The translations under genes and the position numbers were made by a program. A DNA stretch of 13,404 nucleotides from an uncultured Bacteroidales bacterium. GTDB taxonomy: Bacteria; Bacteroidota; Bacteroidia; Bacteroidales; UBA932. The notes under the pieces were generated by a model. It was not told the origin of the DNA and ran no database searches. It worked only from the letters and a program-made list of their open reading frames with translations. Positions 1 to 6,754 of the stretch are shown piece by piece. Position 1 is the first letter of the stretch; the number at the start of each line of letters is the position of its first letter. The DNA lies in assembly GCA_937900465.1 (NCBI GenBank), contig CALCEJ010000068.1:1-13404 (forward strand). Reading direction: 5' to 3'.

Positions 1-12
1 CTCTTCCGATCT
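1..12 (+). other. Illumina adapter remnant at contig end
   Basis: The first 12 bases read CTCTTCCGATCT, which is identical to the shared 3' end of the Illumina TruSeq adapters and sequencing primers. A chance match of this exact 12-mer at the very first base is unlikely, so I read it as untrimmed adapter. Genomic sequence should be taken to start at about base 13. The reading frame of the following gene happens to be open through it, but residues encoded here should not be trusted. Confidence 0.9.
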
Positions 13-1486
13 GTTGTATCCGGATATTCCGGTGGTTATCGGCGGTATCGAGGCTTCGCTCCGGCGCCTCACTCACTATGACTACTGGAAGGACTGTCTT
101 ATGCCTTCGGTTCTTGTCTCTTCCGGTGCGGACTGGCTCTGCTACGGTATGGGCGAAAGGCCTATGCTGGAGCTCACGAAGGGTATCGAGAACGGCTGGA
201 ACCGGCACAGAATGGAGCAGATCCCGCAGATCGCGTTTTATCGGAAGGGTAATCCTAAGGTTCCGGAGGGAGAGACCCTTTCTTCCGCGTCGCTTCGCGA
301 CCCTATCCGGGCAAATGCTCCAGAAAGGGTCTCTCCCTCCGGGAGTTCCGGGAAAAAGAGTATCCTACGGCTTCACAGCTTCGAGGAGTGCGTGAGGGAC
401 AAGCGGAAGTTTGCGGAGAATTTCCACGAGATCGAGATCCACGCGAACTTGATGCATCCTTCGACGATAATCGAGCCGGTAGGGGAGGGGTATGTCCAGA
501 TCAATCCGCCGTACCCGCCCGCAACAACCGAGCAGATGGACAGCTTCTGGGACCTGCCGTTCACGAAACAGCCACACCCCCGGTACAAAGGAAAGCGCAT
601 TCCCGCGTACGATATGATAAAGTTCTCCATCAACACCCACCGGGGATGCTTCGGAGGTTGCAATTTCTGCACTATCGCGGCCCATCAGGGCAAATTCATC
701 CAATCCCGGAGCGAAGAGTCCATCCTCAAGGAAGTCCGGGAGCTGAACAATCTTCCCGGATTCGCCGGGAACATCTCCGATGTGGGAGCCCCCACCGCGA
801 ATATGTACGGAATGGGCGGGCGGAACCTCGCCGCCTGCGAGAAATGCCGCCGCCGCTCGTGCCTTTTCCCCACCGTATGTCCCAACCTGGACCGGGACCA
901 TACACGCCTTCTGAACCTCTATCACAAAATTGACAGCACGAAGGGAATCCGCCACAGCTACATTGGAAGCGGAATCCGCTATGACCTTTTCCTCGACGAG
1001 AAGACCGGATATGTGGACCATTCATCGGCCCCGTACCTGAAGGAACTGGTCCTTGACCATACCTCCGGAAGGCTGAAAGTAGCCCCGGAGCATACCGAGG
1101 ACCACGTCCTCCAGAAAATGGCAAAGCCCAGCTTCCGCCTTTTCGAAGTGCTCCGGCGGGAGTTTGACAAGATAAACCGTGAGGCCGGAACCCACGTGGG
1201 CCTTGTCCCTTATTTCATCTCGTCCCATCCCGGATGCCGCCTGAAGGATATGCAGGCTCTCGCGAATCATCCGGCGCTGAAGGGGATCTGGATGGACCAG
1301 GTCCAGGATTTCACCCCTACTCCGATGACGGTTTCCTCCGTGATGTACTGGACCGGAATCGACCCCCGGGATATGTCGGAAGTGTTCTGCGAAACTGACC
1401 TTGAGAGGAAGCGGCAGCAGAAATCACTATTTTTTTCAGGGAAAAAAGAGAAAAATTTTTCAAAGAGTAGGAAGAATTCAAAATAA
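13..1486 (+). CDS. ygiQ: YgiQ family radical SAM protein (UPF0313), 5'-truncated
   Basis: This is a radical SAM enzyme of the YgiQ/UPF0313 family, whose exact reaction is unknown. The 490 visible residues hold the cluster motif CX3CX2C (C212, C216, C219 counted from base 14) in the context HRGCFGGCNFC, followed by AAHQGKF. A second cysteine-rich stretch (ACEKCRRRSC...C) and the signatures GSGIRYDL, SGRLKVAPEHTED and QVQDFTPTPMT are typical of the family. The protein continues off the left edge: the first visible residues, YPDIPVVIGGIEASLRR, normally lie about a hundred residues into family members, so the TTG at 14 is not a real start. Two oddities stand out. About 25 to 30 extra residues around 84-110 coincide with a perfect inverted repeat. 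The C-terminus is lysine- and serine-rich, AT-rich in DNA, and does not match the family tail, possibly because of an indel in the T7 run at 1430-1436. Confidence 0.93.
263..342. repeat. Perfect 21-bp inverted repeat inside ygiQ
   Basis: The arms at 263-283 and 322-342 are exact reverse complements over 21 bp, separated by a 38-nt loop (284-321). The left arm begins CCGGAGGGAGAG and the right arm ends CTCTCCCTCCGG. The 7-mer GTTCCGG also occurs at 260-266 and 345-351, just flanking the structure. The whole element is translated in the ygiQ frame as a proline-, serine- and arginine-containing segment placed just before the conserved LHSFEEC motif, where relatives I recall are shorter. It could be an in-frame palindromic insertion, a structured mRNA element, or an assembly artefact near the contig end. 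The repeat itself is certain; its nature is not. Confidence 0.9.
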
Positions 1487-1491
1487 ATCCC

Positions 1492-1525
1492 TATAATTGC
1501 ACCAGATTTTTAACCACTATATTAG
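1492..1525 (+). promoter_or_regulatory. Candidate promoter for the small acidic protein
   Basis: Two near-matches to the Bacteroidetes -7 motif TAnnTTTG lie between ygiQ and the next gene: TATAATTG at 1492-1499 and TATATTAG at 1518-1525, each with one mismatch. The second sits 7 nt before the ATG at 1533, the same placement as the exact boxes of other genes here. No convincing TTTG -33 element is seen at the expected distance. The two cannot be ranked without transcript data. Confidence 0.4.
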
Positions 1526-1532
1526 GACAGAT

Positions 1533-1901
1533 ATGGCAGACATCAAGAAGAGGCACGTCGTGAGTTATGAGAAAATGGCCCTCCATCCGGATCTTCAGGA
1601 AGCATTTTCCCTGAAGTACCCCCGCGGATTCAATGACTATCTCAACGACCTCGTAAAGTATCCGAAGCCGGACGGAACAACCTTCTATGCCGTCACGGTT
1701 GAAGTGCCGGATGCCATCTACCTTGTAAAGATCAACGTAAAGACTGACGACCTCGACGACATCGAGCGCTGGCTCGAGGGCGAGGAAGATGCAAGCAACG
1801 ATGCAGTGGCAGGGGACAGCGCAGAGGCCTCCGACGCTTCCGGCGATACCCTCCCTGATGACAACATCTCACAGTACGACGCCGCCTCTGACGACGAATA
1901 G
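1533..1901 (+). CDS. Conserved small acidic Bacteroidales protein of unknown function
   Basis: This 122-residue protein resembles a hypothetical protein found widely in Bacteroidales, recognised from the pattern KKRHVVSYEK, LKYPRGFNDYLNDLVK, KPDGTTFYAVTVEVPDAIYLVKINVK. No function is known to me. The first 80 residues look like a small alpha/beta domain. Residues 83-122 form a low-complexity acidic tail rich in Asp, Glu, Ala and Ser that is probably disordered. There is no signal peptide, membrane segment or cysteine pattern, so it is likely cytoplasmic. I chose the ATG at 1533 because the conserved MA(D/E)(I/L)KKRH start follows directly; the open frame reaching back to 1497 begins in the intergenic region. 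It lies 46 nt after ygiQ and ends at a strong terminator, so it may be its own short transcription unit. Confidence 0.85.
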   Translation: MADIKKRHVVSYEKMALHPDLQEAFSLKYPRGFNDYLNDLVKYPKPDGTTFYAVTVEVPDAIYLVKINVKTDDLDDIERWLEGEEDASNDAVAGDSAEASDASGDTLPDDNISQYDAASDDE

Positions 1902-1927
1902 TCTTTGGATCGCGCTATTATTCCCTT

Positions 1928-1955
1928 ACCGGCCTTCGAAGGTCGGTTTTTTTTT
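1928..1955 (+). terminator. Rho-independent terminator after the small acidic protein
   Basis: An 8-bp stem, ACCGGCCT paired with AGGTCGGT (one G-U pair), closes a TCGA tetraloop and is followed directly by nine T residues (1947-1955). It starts 26 nt after the stop codon. This is a textbook intrinsic terminator and separates the small acidic protein from the CLC operon. Confidence 0.9.
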
Positions 1956-1956
1956 A

Positions 1957-1964
1957 TAAATTTG
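1957..1964 (+). promoter_or_regulatory. Bacteroidetes -7 promoter box for the CLC operon
   Basis: TAAATTTG matches TAnnTTTG exactly and begins one base after the T-tract of the preceding terminator. Only 8 nt separate it from the ATG at 1973, so a transcript starting about 5 nt past the box would have a leader of a few bases at most. No TTTG -33 element is visible at 19-21 nt spacing; that region is the terminator stem. Confidence 0.6.
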
Positions 1965-1972
1965 CAGGACCT

Positions 1973-3703
1973 ATGAAAAAGGGGGGAGTCAAATATGTCC
2001 TCAGCCCCGTGAGGGGCCTTTTGAGACGGATGAACGAAAAGCAGAGACTGCTTCTTCTGTCCGCCGTTACGGGTATGCTCTGCGGCTTCGCAGCCGTTCT
2101 CCTGAAGATCGTGATCAGGGCTATAAGAAACGGCCTTTTCAGCATTATGCCGGATGATACGCTCTCGTTTCTTGTGCTTCCGGGAATCGGAATGCTCCTT
2201 AGCCTTCTCCTTGTAAAATACGTGGTCAAGGATAACATCGGTCACGGAGTTACGAAAGTCCTTGTAGCTGTCTCGAAGAACGAATCAAAGATTGGAAGTC
2301 ATAACCTCTGGTCCTCCCTCGTAACAAGCGCCGTAACAATCGGTTTCGGCGGCTCCGTAGGTGCTGAGGCGCCTATAGTCTATACGGGAGCGGCTATCGG
2401 CTCCAACCTTGGAAGGTATATGGGCCTTAGTTACAGGGGTATGACGCTTCTTCTGGGGTGCGGCGCCGCAGGTGCTGTCGCTGGTATATTCAACGCTCCG
2501 CTGGCAGGGGTCCTGTTCACTCTTGAGATACTGATGTTCAATATCTCGATGAGCAGCATCCTGCCGCTTCTGATCTCGACGATATCGGCAACGCTCGTAA
2601 GCTATCTCTGTCTGGGGAGGTCCACTCAGTTTGCAGGCGCCCTTGCGGATTTCAGTATGAGGAATATTCCCTTCTACCTTGTTCTCGGGGTGTTCTGCGC
2701 TTTCACCGCGCTGTATTTCCTCCGGACCACTCTCAAGCTGGAGGACCTTTTCTCAAAGCTTAAGAACCCTTACCTGAGGTGGATTATCTGTGCCATCGGC
2801 CTTGGAATTCTCATAGCGCTTTTCCCTCCTTTGTATGGTGAGGGCTACGACGATATCACGGCTCTTCTTGAGGGCGCTGATCCCGGTCATCCGCTATACT
2901 TTTTCGCCCTTGTGCTGCTTCTTAAGGTCTTTGCAATGACTTTTACAAATGCAGGCGGGGGAGTTGGCGGTACGTTCGGCCCTACGCTTTTTGTCGGAGC
3001 GATAGCCGGATATTTTGTCGCCGGCCTCATAAATATGACAGGGATGGGCCCGGTTCCGGTTGCGAATTTCGTGCTTGTGGGTATGGCGGGGCTTATGGCT
3101 GCCGTGATGCAGGCGCCTCTTACGGCGATATTCCTGATTGCGGAGATTTCGGGGGGATATGGGCTCCTGATGCCGCTGATCATTACTTCCGCCGTCTCCT
3201 ACGGCGTTATCCGCCTGTTCGAGAAGTACTCGATTTATTCGAAGCGTATCGCCCTCCGAGGCGAACTTCTGACCCACGAGGCGGATCAGGCCGTCCTTAC
3301 CCTTTTGAAAACAGACGACCAGGTTGAGACGGATTTCGTCCCGGTAAGGATTGACGCTCCGCTCCGTGATCTGATTGACGCCGTCTCCCGCTCAAAACGC
3401 AACATCTTCCCTGTCCTTGACAGTAAGAAGCGATTCCAAGGCTATGTCAGCCTCGACAATATCCGTCACGATATGTTCCGTACGGACCTTTACGACAAGG
3501 CCCACGTCTATAACTATATGCTTTCCGCCCCGGACTACGTCTACTGCGACGAGCCTATGGAGAGTGTTATGCGGAAATTCGAAAAGACGGGCGCCTGGAA
3601 CCTTCCCGTCATCCGGGAGGACCGTACCTACATAGGCTTCGTCTCGAAGTCGAAGATTTTCAACGCTTACCGCGAAGGCCTCAAAGACATTTCTGAAGAA
3701 TAA
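1973..3703 (+). CDS. CLC family chloride channel/transporter with C-terminal CBS pair
   Basis: This 576-residue inner-membrane protein belongs to the CLC family of Cl-/H+ antiporters and chloride channels. The gating-glutamate motif is GSVGAEAP (E132), the next conserved block is NAPLAG (174-179), and the third anion-pore block is GGGVGGTFGP (328-337); Y422 in YSIYSKR fits the pore tyrosine. Residues about 30-430 are mostly hydrophobic helices. Two CBS domains follow (about 452-505 and 515-570), which in relatives bind adenine nucleotides and modulate transport. Aligned to E. coli ClcA by fixed spacing from NAPLAG, the internal proton glutamate E203 is Ile186, and the GSGIP motif is replaced by GHGVT (90-94). 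This may make it channel-like or uncoupled, and may be common to Bacteroidetes members. It starts the operon with tex; its stop overlaps the tex start as TAATG. Confidence 0.93.
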   Translation: MKKGGVKYVLSPVRGLLRRMNEKQRLLLLSAVTGMLCGFAAVLLKIVIRAIRNGLFSIMPDDTLSFLVLPGIGMLLSLLLVKYVVKDNIGHGVTKVLVAVSKNESKIGSHNLWSSLVTSAVTIGFGGSVGAEAPIVYTGAAIGSNLGRYMGLSYRGMTLLLGCGAAGAVAGIFNAPLAGVLFTLEILMFNISMSSILPLLISTISATLVSYLCLGRSTQFAGALADFSMRNIPFYLVLGVFCAFTALYFLRTTLKLEDLFSKLKNPYLRWIICAIGLGILIALFPPLYGEGYDDITALLEGADPGHPLYFFALVLLLKVFAMTFTNAGGGVGGTFGPTLFVGAIAGYFVAGLINMTGMGPVPVANFVLVGMAGLMAAVMQAPLTAIFLIAEISGGYGLLMPLIITSAVSYGVIRLFEKYSIYSKRIALRGELLTHEADQAVLTLLKTDDQVETDFVPVRIDAPLRDLIDAVSRSKRNIFPVLDSKKRFQGYVSLDNIRHDMFRTDLYDKAHVYNYMLSAPDYVYCDEPMESVMRKFEKTGAWNLPVIREDRTYIGFVSKSKIFNAYREGLKDISEE

Positions 3704-5826
3704 TGAAGAAAATTTATACAGACCATATTGCAAAAACCCTCGGGGTCCAGACCTGGCAGGTCGAGAACTGCGCGGAGCTGATCGCTGACGGCTGTACCGT
3801 CCCGTTCATAAGCCGTTACAGGAAGGAACGCACCGGAGGGCTTACTGATGTCGAAGTCTCTGAGATAAAACACTATACGGAGGTCTTTGAGGAGATGGAA
3901 AGGCGAAAGGACACTGTCCTTAAGACGATCGAGGAGTCCGGCGCGATGACGCCAGGACTCCGGAAGGAGATCGAATCCTGCATCAGCTCGACAGCCCTTG
4001 AGGACCTCTATCTTCCGTTCCGGCCAAAACGAAAGACCCGCGCAACCGTCGCGGAGGCAAAGGGGCTGAAGCCCCTCGCTGACGCGATATGGGCCCATAC
4101 CGTGTCAAGGCCTTCCGAGGAAGCGAAAAAATATGTCAAGGGCGAGGTTTCCTGCGTCGAAGATGCCCTTCAGGGGGCGCGTGACATTCTTGCGGAGCGA
4201 ATCAGCGAAACTGCCGCGCTGCGTGAATCCGTACGCGGAATCTACCGTACCCGCCGCGTCGTGTCAAAGCCCACGAAAAAGGGCCAGAGCGACCCTGAAG
4301 CCCGAAAATACAATTCTTATTTCACTTTCTCGCGTCCGATAAAGGATATCCCTTCGTATAATCTTCTCGCTATCCTCCGCGCTGAAAACGAGGGGTTCCT
4401 CAGCGTTTCCATCGACGCAGACAAGGAGGTCTGCTGCAAGAAGATATACTATGAAATCTGCCAGAAGAACGGCTACCCCTCCAAGGAGACCGGAAATGAG
4501 ATCCGGGAGGCCGTCGAGGACGGTTACAGCCGCCTTCTGGAGCCTTCGATAACCGGCGAAATCCTCCGTGAAGCGAAGGAAAAGGCTGATATTGATTCCA
4601 TCCGCGTCTTCGGCGAGAATCTTCGTCAGCTGCTGCTGGCGGCTCCGGTGGGCCAGAAGCGCGTTATGGCTATCGATCCCGGCTTCAGGACAGGATGCAA
4701 GGTCGTCTGCCTTGACGAGCAGGGCAATCTGCTCCACAATGAGACAATCTATCCCCATCCTCCCGTATCGAAGAAAATCCAGGCCATAACCGCAGTTGCG
4801 GATATGGCTGAGAGATATGGGATCGAGGTTGTCGCTATCGGAAGCGGCACTGCGGGGCGTGAGACTGAGGATTTCGTGCGTAAGGTTGGTCTTCCGGCGG
4901 ACGTGAAGATATTCAGCGTCAGCGAAGACGGGGCCTCTGTCTATTCTGCATCCGACGTAGGAAGGGAGGAGTTCCCGGAGTATGACGTTACTGTCCGCGG
5001 GGCCGTATCCATTGGCCGGAGGCTGATGGACCCGCTGTCTGAACTTGTGAAGATTGACCCGAAGTCCCTTGGAGTTGGGCAGTATCAGCACGATGTGGAC
5101 CAGAACCTCCTTCGGGAGAAGCTCGACGATGTCGTCGAAAGCTGCGTCAATAGCGTCGGAGTCAATCTTAACACCGCCAGCCCGTACCTTCTCCGGTATG
5201 TCTCCGGAATCGGCCCTGCGCTTTCAAAGTCCATCGTCGACTACCGCGCATCCAACGGCGCTTTCAAGGCGCGAAGGGACCTTCTGAAGGTTCCCCGCCT
5301 CGGGGAGAAGGCCTTCCAGCAGTGCGCCGGTTTCCTCCGTATCCAGGGGGCTGAGAATCCGCTTGACAATTCTGCGGTCCATCCGGAGGCTTACGGAATC
5401 GTTGACAGGATGGCGAAGGACCTCGGGATGCCGGTAAGCCAGCTTGTCGGAAATGAGGAGGCGGTAAAGCGTCTCCAAGCGGAAAAATATGTAGACGGGA
5501 CCTTCGGGCTTCCTACGGTAAGGGATATCCTTAAAGAGCTTCTAAAGCCGGGACTCGACCCCCGCGAGGAGGCGGAAGAATTCTCTTTCGCTGACGACAT
5601 CAGGGATATCTCTGACCTCAGGCAGGGGATGGAGCTTCCGGGAATCGTTACCAACATCACTTCGTTCGGCGCTTTTGTTGACATAGGCCTTCACGACAAC
5701 GGGCTTATCCACGCATCGAGGCTGGGCGGTGACCCTTCGAAAAAGCTCCGGCTCCGTCAGAAGATAACGGTGAGCGTTGTCTCCGTGGACCTTGAAAGAA
5801 ACAGGATTGGCCTCAGGCTCGCCTAG
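3703..5826 (+). CDS. tex: Tex family S1 RNA-binding protein
   Basis: Tex is a cytoplasmic nucleic-acid-binding protein related to eukaryotic Spt6, linked to transcription and RNA metabolism. The 707 residues are close to the usual family length. Order seen: an N-terminal helical region with FISRYRKERTGGL and LEDLYLPFRPKRKTRA; a YqgF/RNase H-like domain from about residue 318 (MAIDPGFRTGCK, D325); a helix-hairpin-helix region about 485-555 (NLNTASPYLLRYVSGIG and DLLKVPRLG); and an S1 domain at 643-707 (GIVTNITSFGAFVDIGLHDNGLIHASRL). The ATG at 3703 shares its A with the CLC stop codon (TAATG), suggesting termination-reinitiation coupling. The EamA gene follows after 24 nt with no terminator, so the three genes are probably co-transcribed. 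No functional link between Tex and the two transporters is evident. Confidence 0.96.
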   Translation: MKKIYTDHIAKTLGVQTWQVENCAELIADGCTVPFISRYRKERTGGLTDVEVSEIKHYTEVFEEMERRKDTVLKTIEESGAMTPGLRKEIESCISSTALEDLYLPFRPKRKTRATVAEAKGLKPLADAIWAHTVSRPSEEAKKYVKGEVSCVEDALQGARDILAERISETAALRESVRGIYRTRRVVSKPTKKGQSDPEARKYNSYFTFSRPIKDIPSYNLLAILRAENEGFLSVSIDADKEVCCKKIYYEICQKNGYPSKETGNEIREAVEDGYSRLLEPSITGEILREAKEKADIDSIRVFGENLRQLLLAAPVGQKRVMAIDPGFRTGCKVVCLDEQGNLLHNETIYPHPPVSKKIQAITAVADMAERYGIEVVAIGSGTAGRETEDFVRKVGLPADVKIFSVSEDGASVYSASDVGREEFPEYDVTVRGAVSIGRRLMDPLSELVKIDPKSLGVGQYQHDVDQNLLREKLDDVVESCVNSVGVNLNTASPYLLRYVSGIGPALSKSIVDYRASNGAFKARRDLLKVPRLGEKAFQQCAGFLRIQGAENPLDNSAVHPEAYGIVDRMAKDLGMPVSQLVGNEEAVKRLQAEKYVDGTFGLPTVRDILKELLKPGLDPREEAEEFSFADDIRDISDLRQGMELPGIVTNITSFGAFVDIGLHDNGLIHASRLGGDPSKKLRLRQKITVSVVSVDLERNRIGLRLA

Positions 5827-5850
5827 AACCGGCCTTCAAAATAGGGAATT

Positions 5851-6753
5851 ATGAAAAAATTCATCGTTTACTCTTCGGCGGTAATCTCCATTATTTTCTG
5901 GGGGATGTCGTACATCTGGTCTGACGAACTTCTCCGGCAGGGGATTCCGGTAGAGTATTTCCTCTTCATAAGGATTCTGATTGCGGGTGTGATACTGCTG
6001 CTTGTCAATCTCTTTCTTGGGATAAGCATCAGGATGCAGCGGGAGGATTCGCTGTTTTTCATCGTTCTCGCGGCCTGTGAGCCTATGATTTATTTTTTCT
6101 GCGAGACCTACGGCATCAAGTTTACGGAGTCGCCAACCTACGCGGCTCTGATTATCGCCTGTACTCCTGTCGTAGCCGCAATGGCTGGGGTTATCTTCTT
6201 CAAGGAGAACATTTCGCTCCTTAACAGAATCGGTATCCTTGTCTGTCTTGCGGGTCTGTTTATGACTTCCGTCTGCGGAGAGAGAGTAGGGAAGTACTTT
6301 ATACTTGGGGTTGTCCTTCTTCTTATCGCCGTCGTCGCTGAGGTAGGCCACGCATCCTGCACGAAAACGCTTTCAGACCGCTACCCGCCCTCCGTCATCG
6401 TGATGTACCAGTTCCTTATCGGGTCCATCCTGATGTTCCCCACGTTCCTTTCCAACGGGATCGTGGACTTCGACCCGGAGGTTTACCTTAGCTGGACGGT
6501 GTTCAGGCCCATCCTTTTCCTCGCTGTCCTCTGCTCCTCGCTGGCCTTCTCGCTATGGGCCTATGCTATCAAGCAGCTGGGTGTCACGAGGGCCTGCATA
6601 TTCCTCTCGATGATTCCTATCGTGACGGCCGTCGGGGCGACGATACTGGGCCAGGATTCCCTTGGAATTCTGCAGTGGTGCGGGATAGGAATCGCCTGCG
6701 CCGGCCTTATCGCGACGCAGTACACCAAAAAGCCCGCTGCCCTAAAGCAGTAG
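5851..6753 (+). CDS. EamA/DMT superfamily membrane transporter
   Basis: This 300-residue protein has about ten hydrophobic segments in two homologous halves (roughly 7-140 and 150-292), the layout of EamA-type drug/metabolite transporters. Each half carries the usual pattern, for example FWGMSYIWSDELLR and FIRILIAGVILL in the first, and AYAIKQLGVTRACIFLSMIPIVTAVGA in the second. The substrate cannot be predicted; relatives export amino acids, nucleobases or other metabolites. It is the third gene of the CLC-tex unit, 24 nt after tex. An AGGG at 5843-5846 is the only Shine-Dalgarno-like sequence and is close to the ATG. Its stop codon is 1 nt from the stop of the convergent glycosyltransferase, with no terminator hairpin between them. 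Confidence 0.9.
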   Translation: MKKFIVYSSAVISIIFWGMSYIWSDELLRQGIPVEYFLFIRILIAGVILLLVNLFLGISIRMQREDSLFFIVLAACEPMIYFFCETYGIKFTESPTYAALIIACTPVVAAMAGVIFFKENISLLNRIGILVCLAGLFMTSVCGERVGKYFILGVVLLLIAVVAEVGHASCTKTLSDRYPPSVIVMYQFLIGSILMFPTFLSNGIVDFDPEVYLSWTVFRPILFLAVLCSSLAFSLWAYAIKQLGVTRACIFLSMIPIVTAVGATILGQDSLGILQWCGIGIACAGLIATQYTKKPAALKQ

Positions 6754-6754
6754 C

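Noticed and set aside
14..16. TTG at 14 as a start codon for ygiQ
   Set aside because: Family alignment places the first visible residues well inside the protein, and the preceding bases are adapter.
365..1021. 218-codon open frame on the minus strand opposite ygiQ
   Set aside because: It is antisense to a strongly conserved radical SAM gene, has no recognisable domain, and is explained by the GC-rich codon pattern of ygiQ.
1450..1461. Palindrome GAAAAATTTTTC and the adjoining A/T runs as a ygiQ terminator
   Set aside because: The stem would be only weak A-T pairs and lies inside the reading frame with no GC-rich hairpin before a T-tract.
4264..5091. 275-codon minus-strand open frame opposite tex
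   Set aside because: It overlaps the conserved YqgF region of Tex on the other strand and has no independent support.
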